Origin: Acidobacteriota bacterium
Lineage (GTDB): Bacteria > Acidobacteriota > Thermoanaerobaculia > Multivoradales > JBCCEF01
Reading direction: 5' to 3'
Length of the DNA stretch: 64,000 nt
NCBI GenBank assembly: GCA_039028635.1
Contig: JBCCHV010000002.1
Coordinates: 1 to 64,000 of the forward strand
Shown: positions 27,044-35,328 of the stretch, one piece after another
Position numbering within the stretch: position 1 is the stretch's first letter
Layout: each line of letters begins with the position of its first letter
Translations under genes and position numbers: made by a program
The notes under the pieces: generated by a model
The model's database searches: none
What the model saw: only the letters and a program-made list of their open reading frames with translations
What the model was told of the DNA's origin: nothing

Positions 27044-27945
27044 CCGCCCTCGAGTCCGCCTACGAAGCCCTCCGCGAGCGTGGCCTGAAGGCCATCACGG
27101 CGGGAGATCACGAAGCCGCCCACGGCCACTTCGAGGCCGCCCTCGAGATGGCGCGGCAGATCGCCCGGCCGACACTGGTCGATCGCGCTTCCTGCAACCT
27201 CGCCGCGGTCGAGATCGAGCTGCGCCGCGGGGACGGCAAAGTTCCCCAGCTGCGCCAGATCCTGATGCGCAACGGCAATCCGCGCGGCGGCGATCCCGCC
27301 AACTGCTTCCTGGCGGCCTACAACATCGCCCGCCACTACGAGCTCAGCAAGGACTACCGCAAGGGCCTGTTCTATGCCCAGGTGGCCCGCGACCGCGCGC
27401 AAGCCATCGGCAATACCGAATGGCGCGCCTCGAGCTTCAACCAGATCGGCGACCTGCTGCTGGCGCGCAGCTACTCGCGGCGCGCCACGGCGGCCTACTC
27501 GAGCGCCCTCGAGCTGCTCGCTCCGGGCCCGAGCCTGCGCCGCGGCCAGATTCTCGACAATCTCGGCTACTGCCTGATCCTCGAGGGCGACACCCGCACC
27601 GGATTCCGTCATCTCTACGAGAGTGTTCGCCTGCTGCGCCGCCTGGGGGCGCGCACGGCTCTGGTGTCGGTCCACCTCGACCTCTGCTTCGCGCTGCTCG
27701 AGAACGATCGGCCGCGGCTGGCCCGGGGGCATGGCCAGCGGGCTCTCGCCTTGGCCGAGGATCTCGGCCTCGACGAGTCGATCAAGAACGCCCTCTACCT
27801 ACTCGGCGAGGCCCACACCATGAATGGAGATCGCGGCGCCGGCCGGGACTGCTTCGAGCGCCTCGAGCAGTTCTATCCCGACGCTCAGTTCTGCGACCTC
27901 CTGGCGGCCGTCGATGTTCGCCGCATCATCAATCTGAAGGCCTAG
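27040..27945 (+). CDS. TPR protein of XRE/TPR/secreted cassette 1
   Basis: A 301-residue cytoplasmic all-helical protein with repeated TPR-like pairs (HEAAHGHFEAALEMARQIAR, CFLAAYNIARHYELSKDYRK, WRASSFNQIGDLLLARSY, LYLLGEAHTMNGDRGAGRD). It starts with GTG overlapping the XRE stop. It has exactly the same length as its paralogue at 29790 and the same ending (DVRRIINLKA versus DVRKMINLRA). Likely a peptide- or protein-binding partner of the XRE regulator, by analogy with RRNPP receptors; this is inference. The secreted-protein gene begins five bases after its stop. Confidence 0.87.
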   Translation: MTALESAYEALRERGLKAITAGDHEAAHGHFEAALEMARQIARPTLVDRASCNLAAVEIELRRGDGKVPQLRQILMRNGNPRGGDPANCFLAAYNIARHYELSKDYRKGLFYAQVARDRAQAIGNTEWRASSFNQIGDLLLARSYSRRATAAYSSALELLAPGPSLRRGQILDNLGYCLILEGDTRTGFRHLYESVRLLRRLGARTALVSVHLDLCFALLENDRPRLARGHGQRALALAEDLGLDESIKNALYLLGEAHTMNGDRGAGRDCFERLEQFYPDAQFCDLLAAVDVRRIINLKA

Positions 27946-27949
27946 AACG

Positions 27950-29314
27950 ATGAAGCTGCGCACCCTCACCGCCCTCGCTCTGCTGCTCGCCAGCCCACTC
28001 CTGGCAAGCCCCAAGGACGCCGTCGTCGGCATCGACGGCGAAGTCTACGTCGCCCGCTCCGGCAACGCCTCGAACCTATTCCCGGGTCTCGCCGGCACCT
28101 CCGACGGCGAGTTCAACGCCCTGGCCGTCGACATCTCCTTCGCCGACGGCACCAGCCGCCGCATGGGCGTGCCCCACTCCGTGGGTCCCGAGTTCGAGCA
28201 GAATCCACAACTCTTCTTCGAAGACGCCAGCGGCACGGTGTTCTTGATCTGGGAGAGCTGGAAGAACTACATCCATCCCAGCCTCAAGCTGGTCGGCTTG
28301 AAGGATGGCGCATGGTCACCGGTGGTGACCATCCAGGGCAATCGCTTCAGCCCCAAGGGCGCTCCCAAGCTCCAGATCACCCGCGACGAGTACATGGTGC
28401 CGGCCGAGGACGGCGGCACTCGCCTGCAGCACCGCACCATCCTCCACCTCACCTGGTGGGAGGAGACCGGTGACGGCGACAAAGTGCTCTACGCTCCGGT
28501 CACTCTGATCGATGGCAGCTTCCCGTCGGACAGCCCCCCGACCATCGAGCTCAACGACTTCGACCCGGCGGCGGACGGCGAGGGGGCCGGACTGGCGGCG
28601 CGCTTGGCGCGCTACCCGAACCTGCAGCCGGGCCGCGACGAAGCCAGCCTGACGGCGATCTTCGCCAATCCGCGCAGCGACCGCGTGGTCAGCTTCGAGC
28701 TCGACGTCGTGCCCGGTGAGATCGTCGGCATCGGAGACGCCGCCCGCTCCCACATCATCGAGATCGGAGCTCACGGCGGCGGCGGAATCCAATCGATCAG
28801 CAGCGCCGCCCGCTCCCACATCATCGAGATCGGAGCCCGCCTCGACGTCGAGCCGCGCTTCGCCCGCTTCCTCGCCGACCAGACGCGCGACGAGATCCTC
28901 GCCCTCGGCGACGCCGGAGACAGCCTCGAGATCGAATCGCTGGCGGAAACGGCCCGCTCCCACATCATCGAGATCGGGGCTCGGATGTCACGCCCCGGCA
29001 TGGAGCGCTCCAACTCCCTTCCGGCCACCTTCCTCGAGGTGTCCCTCGGCGAGGTGCCCCACGGCAATCACCTGATTCGCTTGCTGCCGATCGCCGACTG
29101 GGCAGCTCCCGAGCTCGAGGACGGCCTGGAGCCGGTGCTCTATGGGTCGGCCGATGGTGACGAGCTACTGATCGCGGCGGACGACGAGAACAGCGTCCGC
29201 TACATCGAAACCCGGCCCGAGGGTTGGAGCGGTCCCCGCAACCTGACCTTCGACGACACCATCGATCGCGCCCGCGCCCATTCGATTCTCGAAGAGCGCG
29301 CGCGCCATCGTTGA
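27950..29314 (+). CDS. Secreted protein with repeated ARSHIIEIGA motif (cassette 1)
   Basis: A 454-residue exported protein (signal peptide TLTALALLLASPLLAS). Residues about 22-200 are beta-rich, with paralogous landmarks LIWESW and ILHLTWWEETGDGDKVLYAP. Residues about 264-345 hold three near-identical AARSHIIEIGA(R/H) units (at 264, 286 and 335) and a degenerate TRDEILALGD. The C-terminal part resumes a beta pattern (DELLIAADDENSVRYIETR). No catalytic motif is visible. It is paralogous to the protein at 30700. It may be a surface protein with helical inserts, or a precursor releasing short peptides; neither is demonstrated. Confidence 0.83.
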   Translation: MKLRTLTALALLLASPLLASPKDAVVGIDGEVYVARSGNASNLFPGLAGTSDGEFNALAVDISFADGTSRRMGVPHSVGPEFEQNPQLFFEDASGTVFLIWESWKNYIHPSLKLVGLKDGAWSPVVTIQGNRFSPKGAPKLQITRDEYMVPAEDGGTRLQHRTILHLTWWEETGDGDKVLYAPVTLIDGSFPSDSPPTIELNDFDPAADGEGAGLAARLARYPNLQPGRDEASLTAIFANPRSDRVVSFELDVVPGEIVGIGDAARSHIIEIGAHGGGGIQSISSAARSHIIEIGARLDVEPRFARFLADQTRDEILALGDAGDSLEIESLAETARSHIIEIGARMSRPGMERSNSLPATFLEVSLGEVPHGNHLIRLLPIADWAAPELEDGLEPVLYGSADGDELLIAADDENSVRYIETRPEGWSGPRNLTFDDTIDRARAHSILEERARHR

Positions 29315-29320
29315 CCGGCT

Positions 29321-29347
29321 CCGGGACCGCTCCGGCGATCGTCCCGG
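29321..29347 (+). terminator. Hairpin between cassette 1 and cassette 2
   Basis: CCGGGAC and GTCCCGG form a 7-bp stem across a 13-base loop shortly after the first secreted-protein gene and are followed by GTCTTTG. Weak as a terminator; it may only reduce read-through into the second cassette, whose XRE gene starts 18 bases later. Confidence 0.4.
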
Positions 29348-29364
29348 GTCTTTGAGAAGAAGCC

Positions 29365-29691
29365 ATGGCGGTAGGCCCCGATTCGGGCCAGATCGAGCTT
29401 TTCGGTCGCACCCTTCGCCGGCTGCGCAAGGAGCGCGGTCTCCAGCCCGCCGAATTGGCAGCTCGAGTCGGCATCCAAACTGCCGATCTCGTGCGAATGG
29501 AAAAGGGAGGCTTCCGCATCGCTCTCGATACCCTGGCTTCGATCGCCCGCGAGCTCGGCGTGGGTTTGCCGGAGCTGGTTGCGGACGCCGAACGTGAACC
29601 GAGACGCGCACGACGGGAACGAAAGACGAAACGCCAAGGCGACGAACACGAGATCGAAGAATTCGTCGCTTTCCGACATTCGGTGAGCTGA
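29365..29691 (+). CDS. XRE-family HTH regulator (cassette 2)
   Basis: A 108-residue paralogue of the XRE protein at 26669. The HTH is visible as LRRLRKERGLQPAELAARVG and QTADLVRMEKGGFRIALDTL, with the same R-M-E-K-G turn. A basic linker (RRARRERKTKRQ) is followed by the shared acidic tail EIEEFVAFRH. It precedes the second TPR gene by about 100 bases rather than overlapping it. No obvious promoter lies in the 50 bases upstream, so it is probably transcribed with cassette 1. Confidence 0.87.
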   Translation: MAVGPDSGQIELFGRTLRRLRKERGLQPAELAARVGIQTADLVRMEKGGFRIALDTLASIARELGVGLPELVADAEREPRRARRERKTKRQGDEHEIEEFVAFRHSVS

Positions 29692-29789
29692 CCGGTCCGC
29701 AATCGCCCGACGACCTGCCTTCCAGACCGCCTCGAATCCCTCACGACGATTTTCACGGAACGCCACCGAGACACCCACGGAGCCCGCCC

Positions 29790-30695
29790 ATGACGCAAAG
29801 CGATCCCATGAGTTGTTATCAGAATCTGCGGGAGGAGGCCGGCACCGCCCTCGAGGCTGGACGCCTCGAAGAGGCCCTCGAGCTCTATGAGGAGTCTTGG
29901 CAGGTCGCCCAAGAGCTGGGCGAGCGCGAGTTGGTCGATCGCTCCTTCTGCAACCGCAGCGCCGTCCTCATCTCCCTCGGCCGAGGCGACGAGGTGCTGC
30001 GCTCCCTGCGCGAGATCCTGAGCAGCTCTTCGAACACCGTCAATCGGCGTCTGGCGGCCTACAACGTGGCCCGCATCTACGAAATCCGCAAGGACCGCAA
30101 GAAGGCCCTGCTCTACGCCCGCATCGCCCGCGGCGAGCTGGTCAAGCTGGAGTCGCCGGAGCCCGAATGGCGCGCCTCGAGCCACAACCTGATGGGCAAC
30201 CTGCTGATCGCCGAGAGCCGCTTCGAAGAAGCCGCCATGGAGTACGAGAACGCCCTCTCCGCCCAGGCCGACGCCCCGGAGCTGCGGCGCGCCATGATCT
30301 GGGGCAATCTCGGCTACTCGTACATCTCCTTGGGCCGCCACTTCGCCGGTTTCGACCTGCTCTTCCGCAGCCTGCGAGTGTTCCGGCGCACCGGCGCGGA
30401 GCGCGCCTTGATGGTCGCCCACCTCGACCTCTGCTTCGCTCACCTCGAGGTGTCGCGCTACCGCCACGCCTGGCGCCACGGCCATCGCGCCCTCGAGCTG
30501 GCCGAGAAGCTGGGCGACCTCGACGTGCTCAAGAACTCCCTTTACCTGCTTGGCGAGGCGGCCAATCTGCTCGGCCTCGAAGCCGACGCCCGGGATTGCT
30601 TTGATCGCCTGCAGCGCTACTTCCCGGACCTGCCCTTTCTCACCGAGTTCCTGTTCGCGATCGACGTCCGCAAGATGATCAACTTGAGGGCCTGA
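29790..30695 (+). CDS. TPR protein of XRE/TPR/secreted cassette 2
   Basis: A 301-residue TPR-like protein paralogous over its full length to the one at 27040: RLAAYNVARIYEIRKDRKKA, EWRASSHNLMGNLLIAES, VAHLDLCFAHLEVSRYRHAW and LYLLGEAANLLGLEADARDC align directly with that protein. It begins MTQSDPMSCYQNL; the ATG at 29790 or the one six codons later could be used. The stop is four bases before the secreted-protein gene. Expected to bind a partner or peptide in the cytoplasm; ligand unknown. Confidence 0.86.
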   Translation: MTQSDPMSCYQNLREEAGTALEAGRLEEALELYEESWQVAQELGERELVDRSFCNRSAVLISLGRGDEVLRSLREILSSSSNTVNRRLAAYNVARIYEIRKDRKKALLYARIARGELVKLESPEPEWRASSHNLMGNLLIAESRFEEAAMEYENALSAQADAPELRRAMIWGNLGYSYISLGRHFAGFDLLFRSLRVFRRTGAERALMVAHLDLCFAHLEVSRYRHAWRHGHRALELAEKLGDLDVLKNSLYLLGEAANLLGLEADARDCFDRLQRYFPDLPFLTEFLFAIDVRKMINLRA

Positions 30696-30699
30696 TGAC

Positions 30700-32070
30700 A
30701 TGCGCCGGTTCTACTTCACGATTCTGCTTCTAGGCCTTGTCCTGTTCGCCGGCACCGCTGCCGCCGAACAGCCCACCAGCCGTGCCCTCGGCGCCGATGG
30801 CACGCTCTACCAAATCCTTCACGGCCGCTACGGTGACATTTTCCCCGGCGGCGAAATCGCTCCGCCCGAGAACCAGGTTCTCGCCCTGCGGGTGACCCAG
30901 CACGACGGCGTCGTGCGCACGGTGCTGGTTCCGGGATCGGCCGGCCCCCAGCTCGAAAACCATCCCCGCCTGGTGATCTCGGACAACGTCCACGTCCTGT
31001 GGGAGAGCCGAGGCGCTACCAACAAGCTGATTCTCGCCACCTTCGGCGGTCAGTCCTGGGGCGCCAACGTGCTGGTCTCGAACCTCCGCACGGTCGACCG
31101 CTCGACCTCTCGCCTGACGGTGACCCGAGATTCCTACGAGATTCTGCACGACGACGACACCCGCACGGTCCAAGAGCGCACCCTGCTGCACGTCGTGTGG
31201 TCCGAGACCCTGGTCAACCAAGGCACCCAGATTCACTACGCTCCGGTGGTCCTCGAGGAGGGTCTCTACCTCGGCGCCCACGCCATTTACCAGCCGGTGG
31301 ACTATCTACCGGATGATCGCCCGGTCAGCGAGACCCCGGTGTCGAGCAAGCTCCTCCAGACGCCGACCGTACGACCGGGCACCAATGCCGGTACGGTGGT
31401 CGTGGCCTTCGTCGATCCGGTGTCCGGTCAGCTCACGTCGATGGACTTCCGCGTGCTGCCGGGCGAGCTCAGCCATCTCGCCGAAATCGTGCGCGAGACC
31501 ATCGTCCAGGTCGGCGAGAGCCTCGACCTCAGCGATCCCACGAGCCTCTCGGTGCTGGTCGGCAGCACGCGTCACCAGCTCATCGATGTCGGCGCCCGTC
31601 TGCATCAGGACCTCCTCCAGGGACTGGCGGACCAGGTCGAAGCCTACGTCATGGCGCGAGGCTGTGGGCCGCAGTGCAACGTCGAAGGCCTCGCCCAGGG
31701 GGCGTACCGCCACATGCTCGAGGCGGCGGTCCAGTGGACCGAGCTGGATGTCGTGGCGGTGGCCGAAGGCACCCGCCATCAGCTGATCGATGTCGGTGCC
31801 CGCATCAACGCCGACATCGGCCCCATCTCGCTTCATCTGCGCGTCCGCCCGACAGCCCAGCGTCCGCTTCCGGAGGTCGGCTCGGAGAACCTCGCCATCT
31901 ACCTGTCGAGCAGCGGCGAGCACTTCCTGATCGCATGGGAGAACGAAGGCAACGTCTTCTTCCGGGAGACCGTCGCCGAAGGCTGGAACCCGGTTTATCA
32001 CCTCGGGGAAGACGGCGGTGTCGAGAGCGTTCGCGCTCTGCTCGAGAACCGCGTCGACAACCGCCAGTAG
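30700..32070 (+). CDS. Secreted protein with repeated TRHQLIDVGAR motif (cassette 2)
   Basis: A 456-residue exported protein (signal peptide FTILLLGLVLFAGTAAA), paralogous to the protein at 27950. Shared landmarks: VHVLWESRG, LLHVVWSETL, IHYAPVVLE, and a similar C-terminal beta segment (SSGEHFLIAWENEGNVFFR). The central region has two exact TRHQLIDVGAR units (residues 290 and 358) and a degenerate VRETIVQVGES upstream. The two exact units differ at six synonymous positions in 33 bases and none non-synonymous, suggesting protein-level selection. Function unknown. Confidence 0.83.
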   Translation: MRRFYFTILLLGLVLFAGTAAAEQPTSRALGADGTLYQILHGRYGDIFPGGEIAPPENQVLALRVTQHDGVVRTVLVPGSAGPQLENHPRLVISDNVHVLWESRGATNKLILATFGGQSWGANVLVSNLRTVDRSTSRLTVTRDSYEILHDDDTRTVQERTLLHVVWSETLVNQGTQIHYAPVVLEEGLYLGAHAIYQPVDYLPDDRPVSETPVSSKLLQTPTVRPGTNAGTVVVAFVDPVSGQLTSMDFRVLPGELSHLAEIVRETIVQVGESLDLSDPTSLSVLVGSTRHQLIDVGARLHQDLLQGLADQVEAYVMARGCGPQCNVEGLAQGAYRHMLEAAVQWTELDVVAVAEGTRHQLIDVGARINADIGPISLHLRVRPTAQRPLPEVGSENLAIYLSSSGEHFLIAWENEGNVFFRETVAEGWNPVYHLGEDGGVESVRALLENRVDNRQ

Positions 32071-32088
32071 CTCAGTTTCCTCCGCCAC

Positions 32089-32114
32089 CGGGGGTGCCTC
32101 GCGAGGCACCCCCG
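32089..32114 (+). terminator. Strong hairpin ending the cassette locus
   Basis: CGGGGGTGCCTC and GAGGCACCCCCG form a perfect 12-bp inverted repeat around GC, 18 bases after the stop of the second secreted-protein gene. There is no T-run, but stem strength and position fit transcript termination. Confidence 0.65.
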
Positions 32115-32195
32115 ACAACGCGACGGCGGCGGCAAGCCCGCTCGGCGGAGCTGCACCCACGGCAACCACGGCACCCTCCGTTTTCCAGCGGTGCC

Positions 32196-33215
32196 CTACG
32201 TCGCAGAAGAGAGGTCTTTCAGGATGAGGGGCTCTCCCGCCGGGGCCGCCGGCAGGAGCGTCGCTCCGGCCGCTTCGAGGGCGGCCATCACCGCTCGACG
32301 CCGCTCCTCCGGCGCCAACACCGCCAGGCACCCTCCTCCGCCCGCCCCGCAGGCCTTGCCGCCCCAGGCGCCGGCGGCGCCGGCGGCCTCGAGCAAGGCT
32401 TCCAGAGTCGGCGTCGAAATGCCATCGGCAAGTCCGCGGCGCTGGGCCCACTCGGCACTCATCAGCTCGCCGACCCGGGGAAGGTCACCGGCTTCGAGGG
32501 CCGGCGCTAGCTCCTCGGCAACCCGCGAGATGGCGGCGAACCGCTCCACGACTTCTCGGTCACCCTCGAGCCGGCGGCGAATGATCTGCCAGTTGTTGCC
32601 GGCCGAGAAATGGCTCTGCCCGCTGTAGGCCACCACCAGACAGCGCCCCAAGGCCTCGAGATCGACGGCGAGCTTGCGAGCGCGATGACTGCCGGGACGG
32701 AAGGTGATCTCGAGGGCACCGCCGAGCAAGGCCGGGTAGTGATCTTGAATGCCGGTCGGAAGCTCCATCAAGGCCGCTTCGAGATCGCGGGCGATCGCCA
32801 CCGTCTCGGCCGGCAGACGGCGGCGCCCGGCGCGCAGCCGATCGCCCGCCGTAATCAGCGCCACGGCCAGAGCCGAGCTCGCACCGAGCCCGCCGCCGCG
32901 CGGTGAGCCGCTCTCGATCTCGACCTCCGCCCCCGGCACCTCGAGGGCCTCGAAGACCAACCCGGCGAGGGCGGCCCCCGGCAGAGCCTTGAGCTCGGTC
33001 ACCGAGTCGGCGATCGCTTCGTCGTCTCCCTGCCGCACCCGGAACCCCTCCGCCCGGGGGCGCAGCGTCACCGAGACGGCCACATCGATTGCCAAGTTGA
33101 CGGTGCGGGAGCCTGGATGGAGGAGTCCCAGCGGCCAGAGATCGAGGGTGCCACCGGCGAGATCGACACGGCACCAGGCGCGCGCCGAAACCGGCGTCCC
33201 TGCAGATTCGGACAT
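32196..33215 (-). CDS. GHMP-family sugar kinase
   Basis: A 339-residue kinase of the galactokinase/homoserine-kinase/mevalonate-kinase superfamily. Seen: the ATP-binding motif 2 as SPRGGGLGASSALAVALI, motif 3 as KACGAGGGGCLAVLAP, and an N-terminal CRVDLAGGTLDLWPLG typical of the heptose/fucose kinase branch. D-glycero-D-manno-heptose 7-phosphate kinase (HddA) is a reasonable candidate because ADP-heptose genes lie 3.5 kb away, but the sugar is not proven. The ATG at 33215 lies just inside the upstream M23 gene's downstream spacer (eight bases), so the pair is probably an operon. Confidence 0.84.
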   Translation of the reverse strand: MSESAGTPVSARAWCRVDLAGGTLDLWPLGLLHPGSRTVNLAIDVAVSVTLRPRAEGFRVRQGDDEAIADSVTELKALPGAALAGLVFEALEVPGAEVEIESGSPRGGGLGASSALAVALITAGDRLRAGRRRLPAETVAIARDLEAALMELPTGIQDHYPALLGGALEITFRPGSHRARKLAVDLEALGRCLVVAYSGQSHFSAGNNWQIIRRRLEGDREVVERFAAISRVAEELAPALEAGDLPRVGELMSAEWAQRRGLADGISTPTLEALLEAAGAAGAWGGKACGAGGGGCLAVLAPEERRRAVMAALEAAGATLLPAAPAGEPLILKDLSSAT

Positions 33216-33223
33216 GTCGGGGA

Positions 33224-34585
33224 TCAGCGTCCGGCGGTGGCCGTCGACACGGAGCGCGACGGCGGCGGCGCACTCTCGGCGGCCACCACCGTGTCCGGCA
33301 GCGGAGCCGAGCCCAGGCCCACTCCGCGCTCCAGGCTGTCGCGACAACGATCACGCCAGGCGTAGAACTGATCGAGCTCGGCCACCGCAATCGGCTGCGC
33401 CGGCACATTGCGCAGCGAGAGGGGATCGATCCAGCGACCGTTCTTCTGCACCCGGTAGTCGAGATGGGGTCCGGAGCTCAAACCCGTATTGCCCGAATAG
33501 GCGATCACCTCGCCCTGCTCGACGCGGCGGCCGGGAGCGACCCCCTTGGCGAAGCGCGACAGGTGCAGGTAGGCGGTCAAGTAGCGGTTGGCGTGGCGCA
33601 CCTTGACCACCTTGCCACCACCCTTGTTCCAGCCGGCGAAGGTCACCACCCCGCTCGCCGTCGCCCGCACCGGCGTTCCCACCGGGGTGCCGTAATCGAC
33701 ACCGTAGTGCGGCCGGTACTTTTTCAGGACCGGATGGAAGCGCCGCAAATTGAAGCGCGAGGTGACCCGCGAGTAGCGCAGCGGCGAACGCAGGAACATC
33801 TTCTCGAGGGGACGTCCGTCGGGACCGTAATAGCCCCCGTCGCCGGAGCCGTAGCGAAAGGCCTCGAGGGTGCGGCCACCGTTCTGGTAGCTCAGCGCCA
33901 AGACGTTGCCCAGACCGTGGTAGCGACCGTCGAGGTAGACCTCTTCGAACAGCACCTCGAACTCGTCTCCCACCCGCAGATCACGGTTGAAGTCGAGATC
34001 CCACTGCAGCACTTCGGCCATCTTGAAGGACAGCTTGCCGACTCCACCGCTGGCCACGATGGCGCTCTCCAGGGCCCCCTCGAGCTCGCCCCGAATGGCG
34101 CGCGTTTCGACGCGCCGCTCGAACGGTGTCCAGGTGGTCGCCCATCCTTCCGAAGCCCGCGCCAGGTGCACCTTGCCGCTGTCGCCGATCCGCATCGTCA
34201 GGCGTTCCGGTCGCGAATCGGCCCCCAGGTAATAGGAGACCGCCTGTCCCGGGCGCAGGCGTCGCACGTCGAGGTACTCCTCGAGAGCGAGGATCGCTCC
34301 CGACGCCTCCGACGCCTCGAGCCCGGTGCTCTGCAGCAAACCGCCGAGGGTGTCTCCGGACTCCATCGTCACGCGCAACGGAATCGCCGAGCCATCGACC
34401 GCCGGCAAGGGCAGTGGATCGAGGCCGGCCAGGGCCTCGTCGAAGGGCAGCGGATTCGGCAGCGGAAAGGGCGACTGCGCAAACTCGGTGAGACGTCGCT
34501 GCGACAGCATCAGCACCAGGGCCACGGCGAGTAGAGCCAGAGGGAGAGCCCAGCGCAGGACGGAGATCTGAGGGCGACGCGTCAT
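33224..34585 (-). CDS. M23-family (LytM-like) peptidase homologue, membrane-anchored
   Basis: A 453-residue protein with an N-terminal membrane anchor (WALPLALLAVALVLMLS), an OapA/LysM-like segment (VTMESGDTLGGLLQSTGLEA) and a C-terminal M23 domain. The zinc motif HxxxD is present (HYGVDYGTPVGTPV), but the usual HxH is GPHLDYRV, with Asp in place of the zinc-binding His. The fold is intact (GNTGLSSGPHLDYR, NGRWIDPLSL). It may be a variant metal site or a catalytically inactive activator of amidases, as with EnvC/NlpD. Likely acts on or near peptidoglycan in the periplasm. Confidence 0.87.
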   Translation of the reverse strand: MTRRPQISVLRWALPLALLAVALVLMLSQRRLTEFAQSPFPLPNPLPFDEALAGLDPLPLPAVDGSAIPLRVTMESGDTLGGLLQSTGLEASEASGAILALEEYLDVRRLRPGQAVSYYLGADSRPERLTMRIGDSGKVHLARASEGWATTWTPFERRVETRAIRGELEGALESAIVASGGVGKLSFKMAEVLQWDLDFNRDLRVGDEFEVLFEEVYLDGRYHGLGNVLALSYQNGGRTLEAFRYGSGDGGYYGPDGRPLEKMFLRSPLRYSRVTSRFNLRRFHPVLKKYRPHYGVDYGTPVGTPVRATASGVVTFAGWNKGGGKVVKVRHANRYLTAYLHLSRFAKGVAPGRRVEQGEVIAYSGNTGLSSGPHLDYRVQKNGRWIDPLSLRNVPAQPIAVAELDQFYAWRDRCRDSLERGVGLGSAPLPDTVVAAESAPPPSRSVSTATAGR

Positions 34586-34838
34586 GAATCGATCGGTATC
34601 TACGAAAATCCCTTATTTGATCGACATTTTCGCCTGCATCGTAAGACAAAAGAAGCAGCGAGGCAACCGCTGTCCGGAACATCGGACACACCGGCCTTGG
34701 AACCAGGGGCTCCCGCGCGGCACCGGCGATCCCGGCCGCGAGGCAGCACGCAGCTCGCTCCTCTCCTGATCCAAGAGAGGAGCCGAGCGTCCGCGCGGAC
34801 TGAATTCGCGCTGGTTTTCTTATTCGAGACTCAGACGA

Positions 34839-35297
34839 TCAACCGAGCACGCGGGAGAGCTCGGCATTGGGATCGGCCGGCATCCGAACCTTGAGCAGCG
34901 GCTTGCGGCCATCGAGGACCACCAAGGCTGGCAAGTCCGGGCGCGAGTACTTCTTCGAGAAGGAGGCATCAGCATCGAGAAAAACCGGCACTTTCAGCCC
35001 CTTGCCGGCGAGAAACTGCCGCACCGTCGCCGGATCTTCCTGAAAGTTGACGGTGATCACGCGGGCCTTGCCGGCCCACTGGTCGGCGATGCCGTTGACC
35101 CGATCCACCACGTCCCGCCCGCGGGGCGACCACGAGGCCCAAAAGACGATGATGGTGCGCTTGCCGTCGAGGTCGGCCTCGCGCAGCGCTTCGCCACCGA
35201 GCCCCTCGAGGCGCAGCTCCTGCGCCGACAGCGGAAGGACACCGACCGCCAGCGCAAGGATCAGCAGGATTCCGACCCGTACGATGTTTCGGCTCAT
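34839..35297 (-). CDS. Thioredoxin-fold (TlpA-like) exported protein lacking the CxxC
   Basis: A 152-residue exported protein (signal peptide VGILLILALAVGVLPLSAQ). The fold is TlpA/ResA-like: DGKRTIIVFWASWSPRGRDV corresponds to the active-site helix, and VPVFLDADASFSKKY and RPDLPALVVLDG match the later strands with the cis-Pro region. Where family members have W-C-x-x-C there is W-S-P-R-G, and there is no cysteine in the mature chain, so it cannot be a thiol oxidoreductase. It follows the anti-sigma gene by 31 bases on the same strand, so may be part of the same stress operon. Confidence 0.8.
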   Translation of the reverse strand: MSRNIVRVGILLILALAVGVLPLSAQELRLEGLGGEALREADLDGKRTIIVFWASWSPRGRDVVDRVNGIADQWAGKARVITVNFQEDPATVRQFLAGKGLKVPVFLDADASFSKKYSRPDLPALVVLDGRKPLLKVRMPADPNAELSRVLG

Positions 35298-35328
35298 GGC
35301 AACCTCCCTTCAGTTCGTGATCGAGGAA

